Shown: piece after piece, positions 26,588 through 34,009 of the stretch
Position numbering within the stretch: position 1 is the stretch's first letter
How the letters are laid out: each line of letters opens with the position of its first letter
Source of the DNA: Achromobacter veterisilvae
GTDB taxonomy: Bacteria > Pseudomonadota > Gammaproteobacteria > Burkholderiales > Burkholderiaceae_B
Direction of reading: 5' to 3'
DNA length: 64,000 bases
NCBI RefSeq assembly: GCF_900496975.1
Contig: NZ_UFQC01000005.1
Location: 1-64,000 of the forward strand
The notes under the pieces: model-generated
What the model was told of the DNA's origin: nothing
What the model saw: the letters and a program-made list of their open reading frames with translations, nothing else
Databases searched by the model: none
Program-made: the position numbers and the translations under genes

Positions 26588-27991
26588 ATGCACGGAACAT
26601 TTGGCTGGGACACCCCGCAAATTCTGGATGCGGTTTTCAAGGCTTATGACATACGCGGCACGGTGCCGGACGAGATCGACGCGCGTTTCGCGCACAGCCT
26701 GGGCATGGCGGCGGGAGCCCGGGCGCGCGAGCAGGGCGCGCGGTCGATGGTGGTGGGGCGCGACGGCAGGCTGAGCAGCGTGGAGCTGGCGGCCGCGCTG
26801 CAGGCCGGCCTGCGCTCGGCGGGCATGCACGTGATCGACATCGGCATGGCGACGACGCCGATGGTGTATTTCGCGGCCCGCCTGATGGACACGGGCTCGG
26901 GGATCGCGGTCACGGGCAGCCACAACCCGCCCGCGCACAACGGCTTCAAGATCGTGCTGGACGGCGCCTCGCTGTATGGCGAGGGCATCACCGCGCTGCG
27001 CGACGCGATGCGCCAGCCGATCGAGTCGGCCAGCGTGGCCGGCGGCCGCACGCAGATGCAGATCATGCCGTGCTACGCGGCGCGCCTGATGGGCGACATC
27101 CGCATGGCGCGCCCGATGAAGATCGCCATCGACTGCGGCAACGGCGTGGCGGGCGCGGTGGCGCCGCCGCTGTTCCGCGCGCTGGGCTGCGAAGTGACCG
27201 AGCTGTTCTGCGAGGTCGACGGCTCGTTCCCCGGCCATCATCCGGACCCCGCCGATCCGCAGAACCTGCAGGACCTGATCTATTGCCTGCGTTATTCCGA
27301 CTGCGAGGTCGGCCTGGCGTTCGACGGCGACGGCGACCGGCTGGGCGTGGTGACGAAGTCCGGCCAGATCATCTGGCCCGACCGCCAGTTGATCCTGTTC
27401 GCGCGCGACGTGCTGTCGCGCAATCCGGGCGCCGAGATCCTCTACGACGTCAAATGCAGCCGCCACGTGGCGCGCGCGGTGACCGAGGCCGGCGGCAAGC
27501 CCACGATGTGCAGGACCGGGCATTCGCTGATCAAGGCCAGGATGCGCGAAACCGGCGCGCTGCTGGCCGGCGAGATGAGCGGCCATATTTTCTTCAAAGA
27601 GCGCTGGTACGGCTTCGACGACGGCATCTACGCCGCCGCGCGGCTGCTGGAGATCCTGTCGGCCGCGCCGGACCCGTCCGCGCTGCTGGAGAATCTGCCG
27701 CAATCCTGCGCCACGCCTGAAATCAAGCTGGGAACCGCCGAGGGCGAGCAGTTCGATCTGGTGGAGGCGCTGCGCGCGCAGGGGGAATTCCCCGGCGCCG
27801 TCTCCGTCAGCAATCTGGACGGTGTCCGGGTGGACTATGCCGACGGCTTCGGCCTGGCGCGTCCGTCCAACACCACGCCGACGGTGGTATTGCGTTTCGA
27901 AGGGGACACCGTGGCCGCCCTGGCCCGTATCGAGGAGGACTTCCGCAACGCGTTCCGACGCATTGCCCCTCATGTTCGTTTACCGTTTTAA
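26588..27991 (+). CDS. manB: Phosphomannomutase / phosphoglucomutase
   Basis: 467 residues. The phosphoserine is Ser111 in TGSHNPPAHNGFK; the metal-binding loop is FDGDGDRLGVV, and the sugar-binding GEMSGHIFF follows. This is the AlgC/CpsG type that interconverts mannose-6-P and mannose-1-P (and often glucose phosphates). CCGGAGAAAATGGC precedes the ATG. It lies 21 bp after wzc, supplying ManC. The following pgi ribosome site overlaps its stop codon. Confidence 0.95.
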   Translation: MHGTFGWDTPQILDAVFKAYDIRGTVPDEIDARFAHSLGMAAGARAREQGARSMVVGRDGRLSSVELAAALQAGLRSAGMHVIDIGMATTPMVYFAARLMDTGSGIAVTGSHNPPAHNGFKIVLDGASLYGEGITALRDAMRQPIESASVAGGRTQMQIMPCYAARLMGDIRMARPMKIAIDCGNGVAGAVAPPLFRALGCEVTELFCEVDGSFPGHHPDPADPQNLQDLIYCLRYSDCEVGLAFDGDGDRLGVVTKSGQIIWPDRQLILFARDVLSRNPGAEILYDVKCSRHVARAVTEAGGKPTMCRTGHSLIKARMRETGALLAGEMSGHIFFKERWYGFDDGIYAAARLLEILSAAPDPSALLENLPQSCATPEIKLGTAEGEQFDLVEALRAQGEFPGAVSVSNLDGVRVDYADGFGLARPSNTTPTVVLRFEGDTVAALARIEEDFRNAFRRIAPHVRLPF

Positions 27992-28004
27992 GGAGCATCA
28001 CGCG

Positions 28005-29672
28005 ATGGGAAAGGCCAAATATGCGATTGAGGCGTTGAGGGCGAATTCCGGGCTGGCGGACAGCCCGGAGTGGCTGGCGTTTGCGCAGGCCGCGCACTCC
28101 GCCGAGCTGGATGCCGGCGCGCTGAAGGTCATCGAGGCGGCGGGCTTGTGCGTGGATCTGACCATGCAGCGGCAGTCCCCGGCGCTGGACGCCGCGGCGC
28201 AGTCGCTGCTGCAGGCGCGCGGGCTGGCGGACGCGCGCCGCGCGCTGTTCGCGGGCGAGCCGGTCAACTGGACCGAAGGCAAGCCGGCCTGGCACACGGC
28301 GCTGCGCGCCGGGCGCACGCGCGAGCAGCCGGACGGGCAGGACGCGGATTCCGTCTGCGAGTATTCGCGCATGGCGGACTTCGTCCGCAAGCTGGACCAG
28401 GCCGCCGATTTCTCCACGGTGCTGCACATCGGCATCGGCGGCAGCGATTGGGGGCCGCGCCTGGCGATCCAGGCGTTCGGCGGGCCGTCGCAGCGCCGGC
28501 AGATCCGCTTCGTGTCCAATATCGACGGGCATGCCTTCCACGACGCCGTGGCGGGGCTGGACCCGCGCCGCTGCCTGGTGGTGGTGTCCTCCAAGTCCTT
28601 CACCACCGCCGAGACGCTGCACAACGCGCGCGCCGCCATCGCGTGGCTCAAGCACGGCGGCGTGGCCGACGTGTCGGAACACCTGGCGGCGGTCACCGCT
28701 AATGCGTCGGCCGCGCGCGCGCTGGGCGTGCCTTCCAGCCAGGTCTTCAAGATGTGCGACTGGGTGGGCGGGCGCTATTCGGTCTGGTCGGTGGCGGGCC
28801 TGTCCATCGCGCTGACGGTGGGCGCGGAGGTGCTGATCGGCATGCGGGCGGGCGCCGAAGCCATGGACCAGCATTTCCAGCAGGCGCCGTTCGCGTCGAA
28901 CGCGCCGGTGCAGCTCGCGCTGGCGGGGCTGGTCAATTGCAGCGTGCTGGGGCACAACTCCCTGAACATCGCCGCCTACAGCGCGCGCCTGCTGCACCTG
29001 GTCACCTACCTGCAGCAACTGGAGATGGAATCGCTGGGCAAGCGGGTCGCGGGCGACGGCGCGGCGGTCGGCGTGCCGACCGCGCCGATCATCTGGGGCA
29101 TGCCGGGCACCGATGGACAGCACACCTTTTTCCAGTGGCTGCACCAGAGCGAGGACGGCGCGCCGGTGGACTTCATCGCCAGCCTGCAGGGCCATGCCGA
29201 CAGCCCGGACGCGCACCGCATGCTGCTGGCCAACTGCCTGGCGCAGCGCCAGGCCCTGCTGCGTGGCAAATGCCTGGAACAGGCGCTGATGGACGTCGCG
29301 CACATCGACGACCAGGAGCGCGCGCTGAGCCTGGCGCAGCACATGGTGCACCCGGGCGGGCGGCCGTCCTCCCTGATCGTGCTGCGCCAGTTGGATCCGC
29401 GCGGACTGGGCGCGCTGCTGGCCCTGTACGAGCACAAGGTGTTCGTGCAGAGCGTGGTGTGGGGCATCAATCCCTTCGACCAATGGGGCGTCGAGCTGGG
29501 CAAGCGCCTGGCCACCGGCATCGAGCGCGAACTGGCGGTGCCGGTGTCGGCCGGCCTGGTGGACTGGGGGCACGACGCGTCCACCTCGTACTGGATCGAC
29601 CGCTACCGCAGCCATGCGCAGGCGCCGCGTCCGCGCCATGCCTGGGTGCCGGGCGTGGCCGCGCATCTGTGA
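28005..29672 (+). CDS. pgi: Glucose-6-phosphate isomerase
   Basis: 555 residues from the ATG at 28005, placed by AAGGAG overlapping the manB stop; the frame remains open further upstream only inside manB. Conserved motifs are GIGGSDWGPRLA, SSKSFTTAETL, GGRYSVWSVAGLSIAL and NPFDQWGVELGK with the C-terminal catalytic Lys region. It interconverts glucose-6-P and fructose-6-P. Its presence inside the exopolysaccharide operon links central carbon to GDP-mannose synthesis; a second housekeeping pgi elsewhere is possible but unseen. Confidence 0.96.
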   Translation: MGKAKYAIEALRANSGLADSPEWLAFAQAAHSAELDAGALKVIEAAGLCVDLTMQRQSPALDAAAQSLLQARGLADARRALFAGEPVNWTEGKPAWHTALRAGRTREQPDGQDADSVCEYSRMADFVRKLDQAADFSTVLHIGIGGSDWGPRLAIQAFGGPSQRRQIRFVSNIDGHAFHDAVAGLDPRRCLVVVSSKSFTTAETLHNARAAIAWLKHGGVADVSEHLAAVTANASAARALGVPSSQVFKMCDWVGGRYSVWSVAGLSIALTVGAEVLIGMRAGAEAMDQHFQQAPFASNAPVQLALAGLVNCSVLGHNSLNIAAYSARLLHLVTYLQQLEMESLGKRVAGDGAAVGVPTAPIIWGMPGTDGQHTFFQWLHQSEDGAPVDFIASLQGHADSPDAHRMLLANCLAQRQALLRGKCLEQALMDVAHIDDQERALSLAQHMVHPGGRPSSLIVLRQLDPRGLGALLALYEHKVFVQSVVWGINPFDQWGVELGKRLATGIERELAVPVSAGLVDWGHDASTSYWIDRYRSHAQAPRPRHAWVPGVAAHL

Positions 29673-29688
29673 CGGCGGAGGTCAGCCC

Positions 29689-30738
29689 ATGCCGGACCTG
29701 CATGTATTGGTGACGGGCGGCGCCGGCTACATCGGCACGCACACGCTGGTGGCGATGCTGGCGGCCGGCCAGCGCCCGCTGGTGCTGGACGACTTCAGCA
29801 ACGGCAGCCGCGAGGCCGTGCGCCGGGTGGAACGCCTGTGCGGCGCGGAGATCCCGCTGGTCGAAGGGGATATCCGCAGCCCGGGCCTGGTCGAGTCGGT
29901 GCTGGCCGCCTCTGCGGCCCGCGGCGCGCCGGTGGCGGCGGTGCTGCACCTGGCGGGCAGCAAGGCGGTGGGCGAGTCGGTCGCGGACCCGCTCAAGTAC
30001 TACGACAACAATGTCGGGGGCTCGGTGGCCTTGCTTCGCGCGATGCGCGAGGCCGGCGTGGCGCGGCTGGTGTTCAGTTCGTCCGCCACGGTCTATGGCG
30101 AGCCGCAATACCTGCCTTTCACCGAGGCGCATCCGCTGGCGCCGACCAACCCCTACGGGCGCACCAAGCTGATGGTGGAAGAGATACTGCGCGACGTCTG
30201 CGCGGCCGACCCCGCCTTCAGCGCCGTGACGCTGCGCTACTTCAATCCCATCGGCGCGCACCGCAGCGGGCAGATCGGCGAAAGCCCGCGCGATACGCCC
30301 AACAACCTGTTCCCCTTCATCACCCAGGTGGCGGTGGGCCGCCAGCCTTTCCTGCGCGTCTTCGGCGACGACTACGACACGGCCGACGGCACCGGCGTGC
30401 GCGACTATCTGCACGTCATGGACCTGGCGCAGGGCCACGTGCGGGCGCTGGCGTATTCGGAGGGCCACCCCGGTTTCGTGGCGGTGAACCTGGGAACCGG
30501 GCAGGGCACCAGCGTGCTCGAACTGGTGCGGGCCTTCGAGCGCGTCAACGGCTGCCGGATCCCCTTGCAGCCGCAGCCCCGGCGCCCTGGCGACATCGAA
30601 CGGATGTGGGCCGATCCGGCGCTGGCGGCCTCCCTGCTGGGATGGCGCAGCACGCACGGCGTGGACGCCATGTGCGCGGACGGCTGGCGCTGGCAGCAGG
30701 GCAACCCCCAGGGCTACGAGCCGGAGGCCGGGACATAA
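29689..30738 (+). CDS. galE: UDP-glucose 4-epimerase
   Basis: 349 residues from the ATG at 29689 (GGAGG upstream). NAD-binding TGGAGYIGTHT at the N-terminus, SSSATVYG with the catalytic Ser and YGRTKLMVEEIL with Tyr-Lys, plus YFNPIGAH typical of GalE. It makes UDP-galactose from UDP-glucose for the polymer. It is the last gene of the plus-strand arm, 16 bp after pgi. Confidence 0.95.
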   Translation: MPDLHVLVTGGAGYIGTHTLVAMLAAGQRPLVLDDFSNGSREAVRRVERLCGAEIPLVEGDIRSPGLVESVLAASAARGAPVAAVLHLAGSKAVGESVADPLKYYDNNVGGSVALLRAMREAGVARLVFSSSATVYGEPQYLPFTEAHPLAPTNPYGRTKLMVEEILRDVCAADPAFSAVTLRYFNPIGAHRSGQIGESPRDTPNNLFPFITQVAVGRQPFLRVFGDDYDTADGTGVRDYLHVMDLAQGHVRALAYSEGHPGFVAVNLGTGQGTSVLELVRAFERVNGCRIPLQPQPRRPGDIERMWADPALAASLLGWRSTHGVDAMCADGWRWQQGNPQGYEPEAGT

Positions 30739-30818
30739 ACCCCTACGCCGTGTCGGAAGGATTCCGCGAAACGGGCGCGAGCGGTTACAGTTGACGGGAA
30801 TATTGCGAAGCAGCATTG

Positions 30819-30839
30819 CCCGGCGGCCAGGCCGCCGGG
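30819..30839 (+). other. Perfect 8-bp stem-loop upstream of the serine acetyltransferase
   Basis: CCCGGCGG (30819-30826) pairs with CCGCCGGG (30832-30839) across a 5-nt loop. It lies between galE and the micro-ORF leading to epsC. No T-run follows. A TTGACG at 30791 could be the -35 box of an epsC promoter. Confidence 0.4.
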
Positions 30840-30867
30840 ACGATACACCGTCAGCGAGGCATCTCCC

Positions 30868-30927
30868 ATGTTCGATTTCAACCCGTATGCCGGCGCGGCC
30901 GGCGCCCGGCCGGAGCTCCGGCGATGA
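30868..30927 (+). CDS. 19-residue micro-ORF overlapping the serine acetyltransferase start
   Basis: The ATG at 30868 opens a 19-codon frame (beginning MFDFNPYAG, ending RPELRR) whose TGA overlaps the ATG of the serine acetyltransferase as ATGA. A GAGG-like site precedes it. It contains no Cys or Ser run, so it does not look like a classical amino-acid attenuator peptide. It could be a coupling leader or the remnant of a lost gene. I do not recognise it. Confidence 0.35.
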   Translation: MFDFNPYAGAAGARPELRR

Positions 30928-31871
30928 GCGGGCCCACCTACATTGCGCCGGCCCACTGGAACCTGGACAGCATCGTGTCCGGCCTGCGCGAAGCGCGGGT
31001 CGCGTGGCGCGGCCCGCGCGGCCGCCTGCGCGAGGACGCCGGCCTGCGCGAGTTCCCGTCCCTGGAAAGCCTGCGCCAGATCATCAAGGAACTCTGTGGC
31101 GCCTTGTTCCCGATGCGCCTGGGGCCGATCGACCTGCGCGAGGAGGTCGAGGATTTCTACGTCGGCCACACCATCGGCGCGGCGCTCGACGCGCTCCTGC
31201 ACCAGGTCTGTCTGGAACTCCAGTACGTGGGCCGGCCCGAGCAGGCCGCGTCCTCGGGCACGCGGCAGCGGGCCATCGAGATCGTGCGCCAGTTCGGCGC
31301 CGAACTGCCGCGCGTGCGCGCCGCGCTGGACCTGGACGTGACCGCCGCCTACCAGGGCGATCCGGCCGCGCACAGCGTGGATGAAGTGCTGCTGTGCTAC
31401 CCGGGCGTGGCGGCGATGATCCACCACCGCCTGGCCAACGTCCTGTACCGCCTGGGCGTGCCGGTGCTGGCGCGCATGGTGGCCGAGATCGCCCACGCCG
31501 ACACGGGCATCGACATCCATCCCGGTGCCACTATCGGGCGCAGCTTCTTCATCGACCACGGCACGGGCGTCGTGATCGGCGAAACCGCCATCATCGGCGA
31601 TCGAGTCCGCCTCTACCAGATGGTCACGCTGGGGGCCAAGCGCTTCCCGCCCGGCGAGAACGGCGAACTCAAGAAAGGCCTGGCGCGCCACCCCTTGATC
31701 GAAGACGACGTGGTGATCTACGCTGGCGCCACGATTCTCGGCCGCGTCACGATCGGCAAGGGCTCGACCATCGGCGGCAACGTCTGGCTCACGCGCAGCG
31801 TGCCGCCGGGCAGCAACGTCACCCAGGCCAGCCTGGTCAGCGACATGCCCGACTGCGGCCTGGGCGGCTGA
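30924..31871 (+). CDS. epsC: Serine O-acetyltransferase, EpsC type
   Basis: 315 residues from the ATG at 30924 (GGAG upstream; the frame is open to 30816 but similarity starts at WNLDSIVSGLREAR). The N-terminal alpha-helical SAT domain has RMVAEIAHADTGIDIHPGAT, then the left-handed beta-helix with FFIDHGTGVVIGETAIIGD, LYQMVTLGAKR and RHPLIEDDVVIYAGATILG. It makes O-acetylserine for cysteine synthesis. Length is that of the longer EpsC type. It is not part of the exopolysaccharide pathway; galE ends 185 bp earlier. Confidence 0.92.
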   Translation: MSGPTYIAPAHWNLDSIVSGLREARVAWRGPRGRLREDAGLREFPSLESLRQIIKELCGALFPMRLGPIDLREEVEDFYVGHTIGAALDALLHQVCLELQYVGRPEQAASSGTRQRAIEIVRQFGAELPRVRAALDLDVTAAYQGDPAAHSVDEVLLCYPGVAAMIHHRLANVLYRLGVPVLARMVAEIAHADTGIDIHPGATIGRSFFIDHGTGVVIGETAIIGDRVRLYQMVTLGAKRFPPGENGELKKGLARHPLIEDDVVIYAGATILGRVTIGKGSTIGGNVWLTRSVPPGSNVTQASLVSDMPDCGLGG

Positions 31872-31928
31872 ACGCCGCTGCCCGCGGGTGCCGCCCCGCG
31901 CACCCGGGGCGGCCGCATTGGAGTCAGG

Positions 31929-32747
31929 ATGGATACACGAGTCTCGGATCTGGCCGCGCTGCGCGGTTTCATCGACCGCCACCCGCGGCTGTTCGTGCTG
32001 ACCGGGGCGGGCGTCAGCACCGATTCGGGCATTCCCGACTACCGCGACACCGAAGGCGAATGGAAGCGCAAGCCGCCCATGACGCTGCAAACCTTCATGG
32101 GCGGCGACCTGGCCCGCGCGCGCTACTGGGCGCGCAGCATGGTGGGCTGGCGCCGTTTCGGCCACGTGCAGCCCAACGCCTCGCACCGGGCGCTGGCCCG
32201 GCTGGAATCGCGCGGCCGCGTGGCGCTGCTGGTGACGCAGAACGTGGACGGCCTGCACGAGGCCGCCGGCAGCCGCGAGGTCGTGGACCTGCACGGCAGG
32301 CTGGATCAGGTGCGCTGCATGGCCTGCGACTGGCGCGGCGGGCGCCACGCATGGCAGGAGGCGCTGCAGGACGGCAATCCGGACTGGACGCTGCTGGACG
32401 CCACGGACGCGCCCGACGGCGATGCGGACCTGGACGGCGAGGATTTCACCCGGTTCCGCGTGCCGCCCTGTCCGAACTGCGGCGGAATCGTCAAGCCGGA
32501 TGTGGTCTTCTTCGGCGAGACGGTGCCGCGCGCGCGGGTGGACCGCGCCAACGCGGGCCTCATGGGCGCCGACGCGGTGCTGGTGGCGGGGTCGTCCCTG
32601 ATGGTGTATTCCGGCTACCGCTTCGTGACCGCCGCCGCGCGCAACGGCATGCCCATCGCGGCGATCAACCTGGGCCGCACCCGCGCCGACAGCATGCTGA
32701 CCCTGAAAGTGGAATTGCCCTGCGCCGTGGCGCTGGATGCCCTGTAA
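31929..32747 (+). CDS. NAD-dependent protein deacylase, sirtuin (SIR2) family
   Basis: 272 residues. NAD-binding GAGVSTDSGIPDYRD (26-40), TQNVDGLH, the catalytic His in VDLHGRLD and a zinc ribbon of CMAC and CPNC pairs. The PNCGGIVKPDVVFFGE and the final GSSLMVYSGY segments are typical. Sequence is closest in pattern to the class II (SIRT4-like) bacterial sirtuins, so deacylase or lipoamidase activity rather than plain deacetylation is possible. GGAGTCAGG precedes the ATG. It stands between epsC and a converging inositol phosphatase gene. Confidence 0.92.
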   Translation: MDTRVSDLAALRGFIDRHPRLFVLTGAGVSTDSGIPDYRDTEGEWKRKPPMTLQTFMGGDLARARYWARSMVGWRRFGHVQPNASHRALARLESRGRVALLVTQNVDGLHEAAGSREVVDLHGRLDQVRCMACDWRGGRHAWQEALQDGNPDWTLLDATDAPDGDADLDGEDFTRFRVPPCPNCGGIVKPDVVFFGETVPRARVDRANAGLMGADAVLVAGSSLMVYSGYRFVTAAARNGMPIAAINLGRTRADSMLTLKVELPCAVALDAL

Positions 32748-32802
32748 CGGGCGGGCGGAAGGCCGCCGCCGCCGGCCGGTTTTTGACCGGTTTAAGCAAG
32801 TG

Positions 32803-32824
32803 CTTGCCCCGCAAGGATTTTTTT
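32803..32824 (+). terminator. Weak intrinsic terminator after the sirtuin gene
   Basis: CTTGC (32803-32807) pairs with GCAAG (32811-32815) and is followed by GA and seven T residues (32818-32824). The stem is short. It lies 56 bp after the sirtuin stop; the T-run direction fits plus-strand transcription. Confidence 0.45.
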
Positions 32825-32850
32825 ACGCTGTTACAGACCTTTCCATAGGG

Positions 32851-32886
32851 TTGTCCACAGGAACTGGGGATAACTCCTAGGGATAA
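32851..32886. promoter_or_regulatory. Cluster of three DnaA-box-like 9-mers
   Basis: TTGTCCACA (32851-32859, plus) and, on the minus strand, TTATCCCCA (32865-32873) and TTATCCCTA (32878-32886). Each is within one or two bases of the TTATCCACA consensus. They lie in the intergenic space downstream of both flanking genes. Function as a replication or DnaA-titration site is only a possibility. Confidence 0.3.
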
Positions 32887-32920
32887 CCCCGATTTTTGGA
32901 CCTTTCCCGGGGCGGATCTG

Positions 32921-33775
32921 TCAAGCCTCCGCGGCCTCTGCCGCGTCCCCCATTAGCGCCTTGCGCGCCGCATGCCAACTGCCGGCGTCCGGCGCGTACA
33001 GCAGCCCGCCGGTCCGATGGGTGGGCTTATAGGGAGATCCGTCGAAGTGCGCCGAGTAGCCGCCGGCCTCCCGGTGCAGCAGCCAGCCCGCCGCGTGGTC
33101 CCAGGCGGTCAACTGGTTGTACAGCGCGACGTGGCAGTGCCCGGCGGCCAGCATGCGGTATTCATGCGCGGCGCAGCGCAGCGAGGCCGTGCTGGCCAGG
33201 CGCGAGAGGTTGCCGTTGACGGCCGTGCGCAGCGGCTCGGGCAGGGCGCCGGTGGCGATCAGGCCGTCCATGTCCTCGGGAGGCGCGGGGCTGGCCACCG
33301 CCAGTGGGACCTGCCGGCCGTTCTCGTACTCCATCCACGCGCCTTCGCCGCGCACCGCCAGCGCGCTGTCGCGGTTGAGGGGATCGTAGATCACGCCGGC
33401 GATCACGTCGCCGCGATGACAGGCGGCGACCATCATGCCGAAGAGCGGCAGGCCCGCCACATAATTGCGGGTGCCGTCGATGGGGTCGATCAGGAAGGCC
33501 AGGTCGGCGTCGACCAGCATGTTCAGCAAGGCGGGGTTGCGGGCCGAGGCTTCTTCGCCGATCAGCACGGCGCCCGGATGCAGCTTGGACAGGCGCGCCG
33601 CGATGAGGCGCTCGGCGGCTTCGTCCGCGTCGGTCACGAGGTCGCGCGGAGAACTCTTGCCGCGCACCGCGCCTTCCGGCAGGTTGCGAAAACGCGGCAT
33701 GACCTCCGTTTGCGCCGTTTCGGCCAGAACGGCCGCAAGCCGGCGGGTGTCCTCGCGGGTAAAGGTTCTGCTCAT
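32921..33775 (-). CDS. Inositol monophosphatase family protein
   Basis: 284 residues with the lithium-sensitive phosphatase motifs: GEEAS (metal site), DPIDGTRNYVAGLP (motif A) and WDHAAGWLLHREAGG (motif B). These bind two or three Mg ions. Substrate may be inositol-1-P, histidinol-P or another sugar phosphate; SuhB is usually shorter and differs in its central region. The gene converges with the sirtuin gene. Its start is 60 bp from the first palindrome of the GGTGTCAGACACC cluster. Confidence 0.88.
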   Translation of the reverse strand: MSRTFTREDTRRLAAVLAETAQTEVMPRFRNLPEGAVRGKSSPRDLVTDADEAAERLIAARLSKLHPGAVLIGEEASARNPALLNMLVDADLAFLIDPIDGTRNYVAGLPLFGMMVAACHRGDVIAGVIYDPLNRDSALAVRGEGAWMEYENGRQVPLAVASPAPPEDMDGLIATGALPEPLRTAVNGNLSRLASTASLRCAAHEYRMLAAGHCHVALYNQLTAWDHAAGWLLHREAGGYSAHFDGSPYKPTHRTGGLLYAPDAGSWHAARKALMGDAAEAAEA

Positions 33776-33835
33776 ACGGGCTGGGCCTGCTCATCTGGGG
33801 AACGGGCAAATCTACCATGCCTGGCGGGATGGGCT

Positions 33836-33999
33836 GGTGTCAGACACCCGGGAAGGTTCGCGTCAGCCCGTAAGGGCGTCTCGTACGGGTGTCAGACACC
33901 GGGACGGCCAGGCGTCAGACGCTGAACGAGATCAGGTGTCAGACACCCGTACGAGACAGCCTCACGAACCAAGGCAGCCCCACCCGGGTGTCTGACACC
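33836..33999. repeat. Cluster of GGTGTCAGACACC palindromes
   Basis: Perfect copies at 33836-33848, 33888-33900, 33935-33947 and (as GGTGTCTGACACC) 33987-33999, plus a variant GGCGTCAGACGCT at 33911. The second and third copies are extended into a 23-bp perfect inverted repeat (33878-33900 and 33935-33957, outer end GTCTCGTACG). The cluster occupies the gap between gabD and the phosphatase gene, 11 bp from the gabD stop. Spacing is irregular, so it is not a CRISPR. The same palindrome recurs at 9359, 9439 and 9489. Confidence 0.85.
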
Positions 34000-34009
34000 C
34001 CCCCAGAAC

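Noticed and set aside
24188..27973. 1261-codon minus-strand frame across wzc and manB
   Set aside because: Antisense to two well-supported genes, no domain motifs and composition typical of a shadow frame.
33836..33999. CRISPR-like array
   Set aside because: Repeats are 13-bp palindromes with irregular spacing and no cas genes nearby; they fit a dispersed palindrome family.
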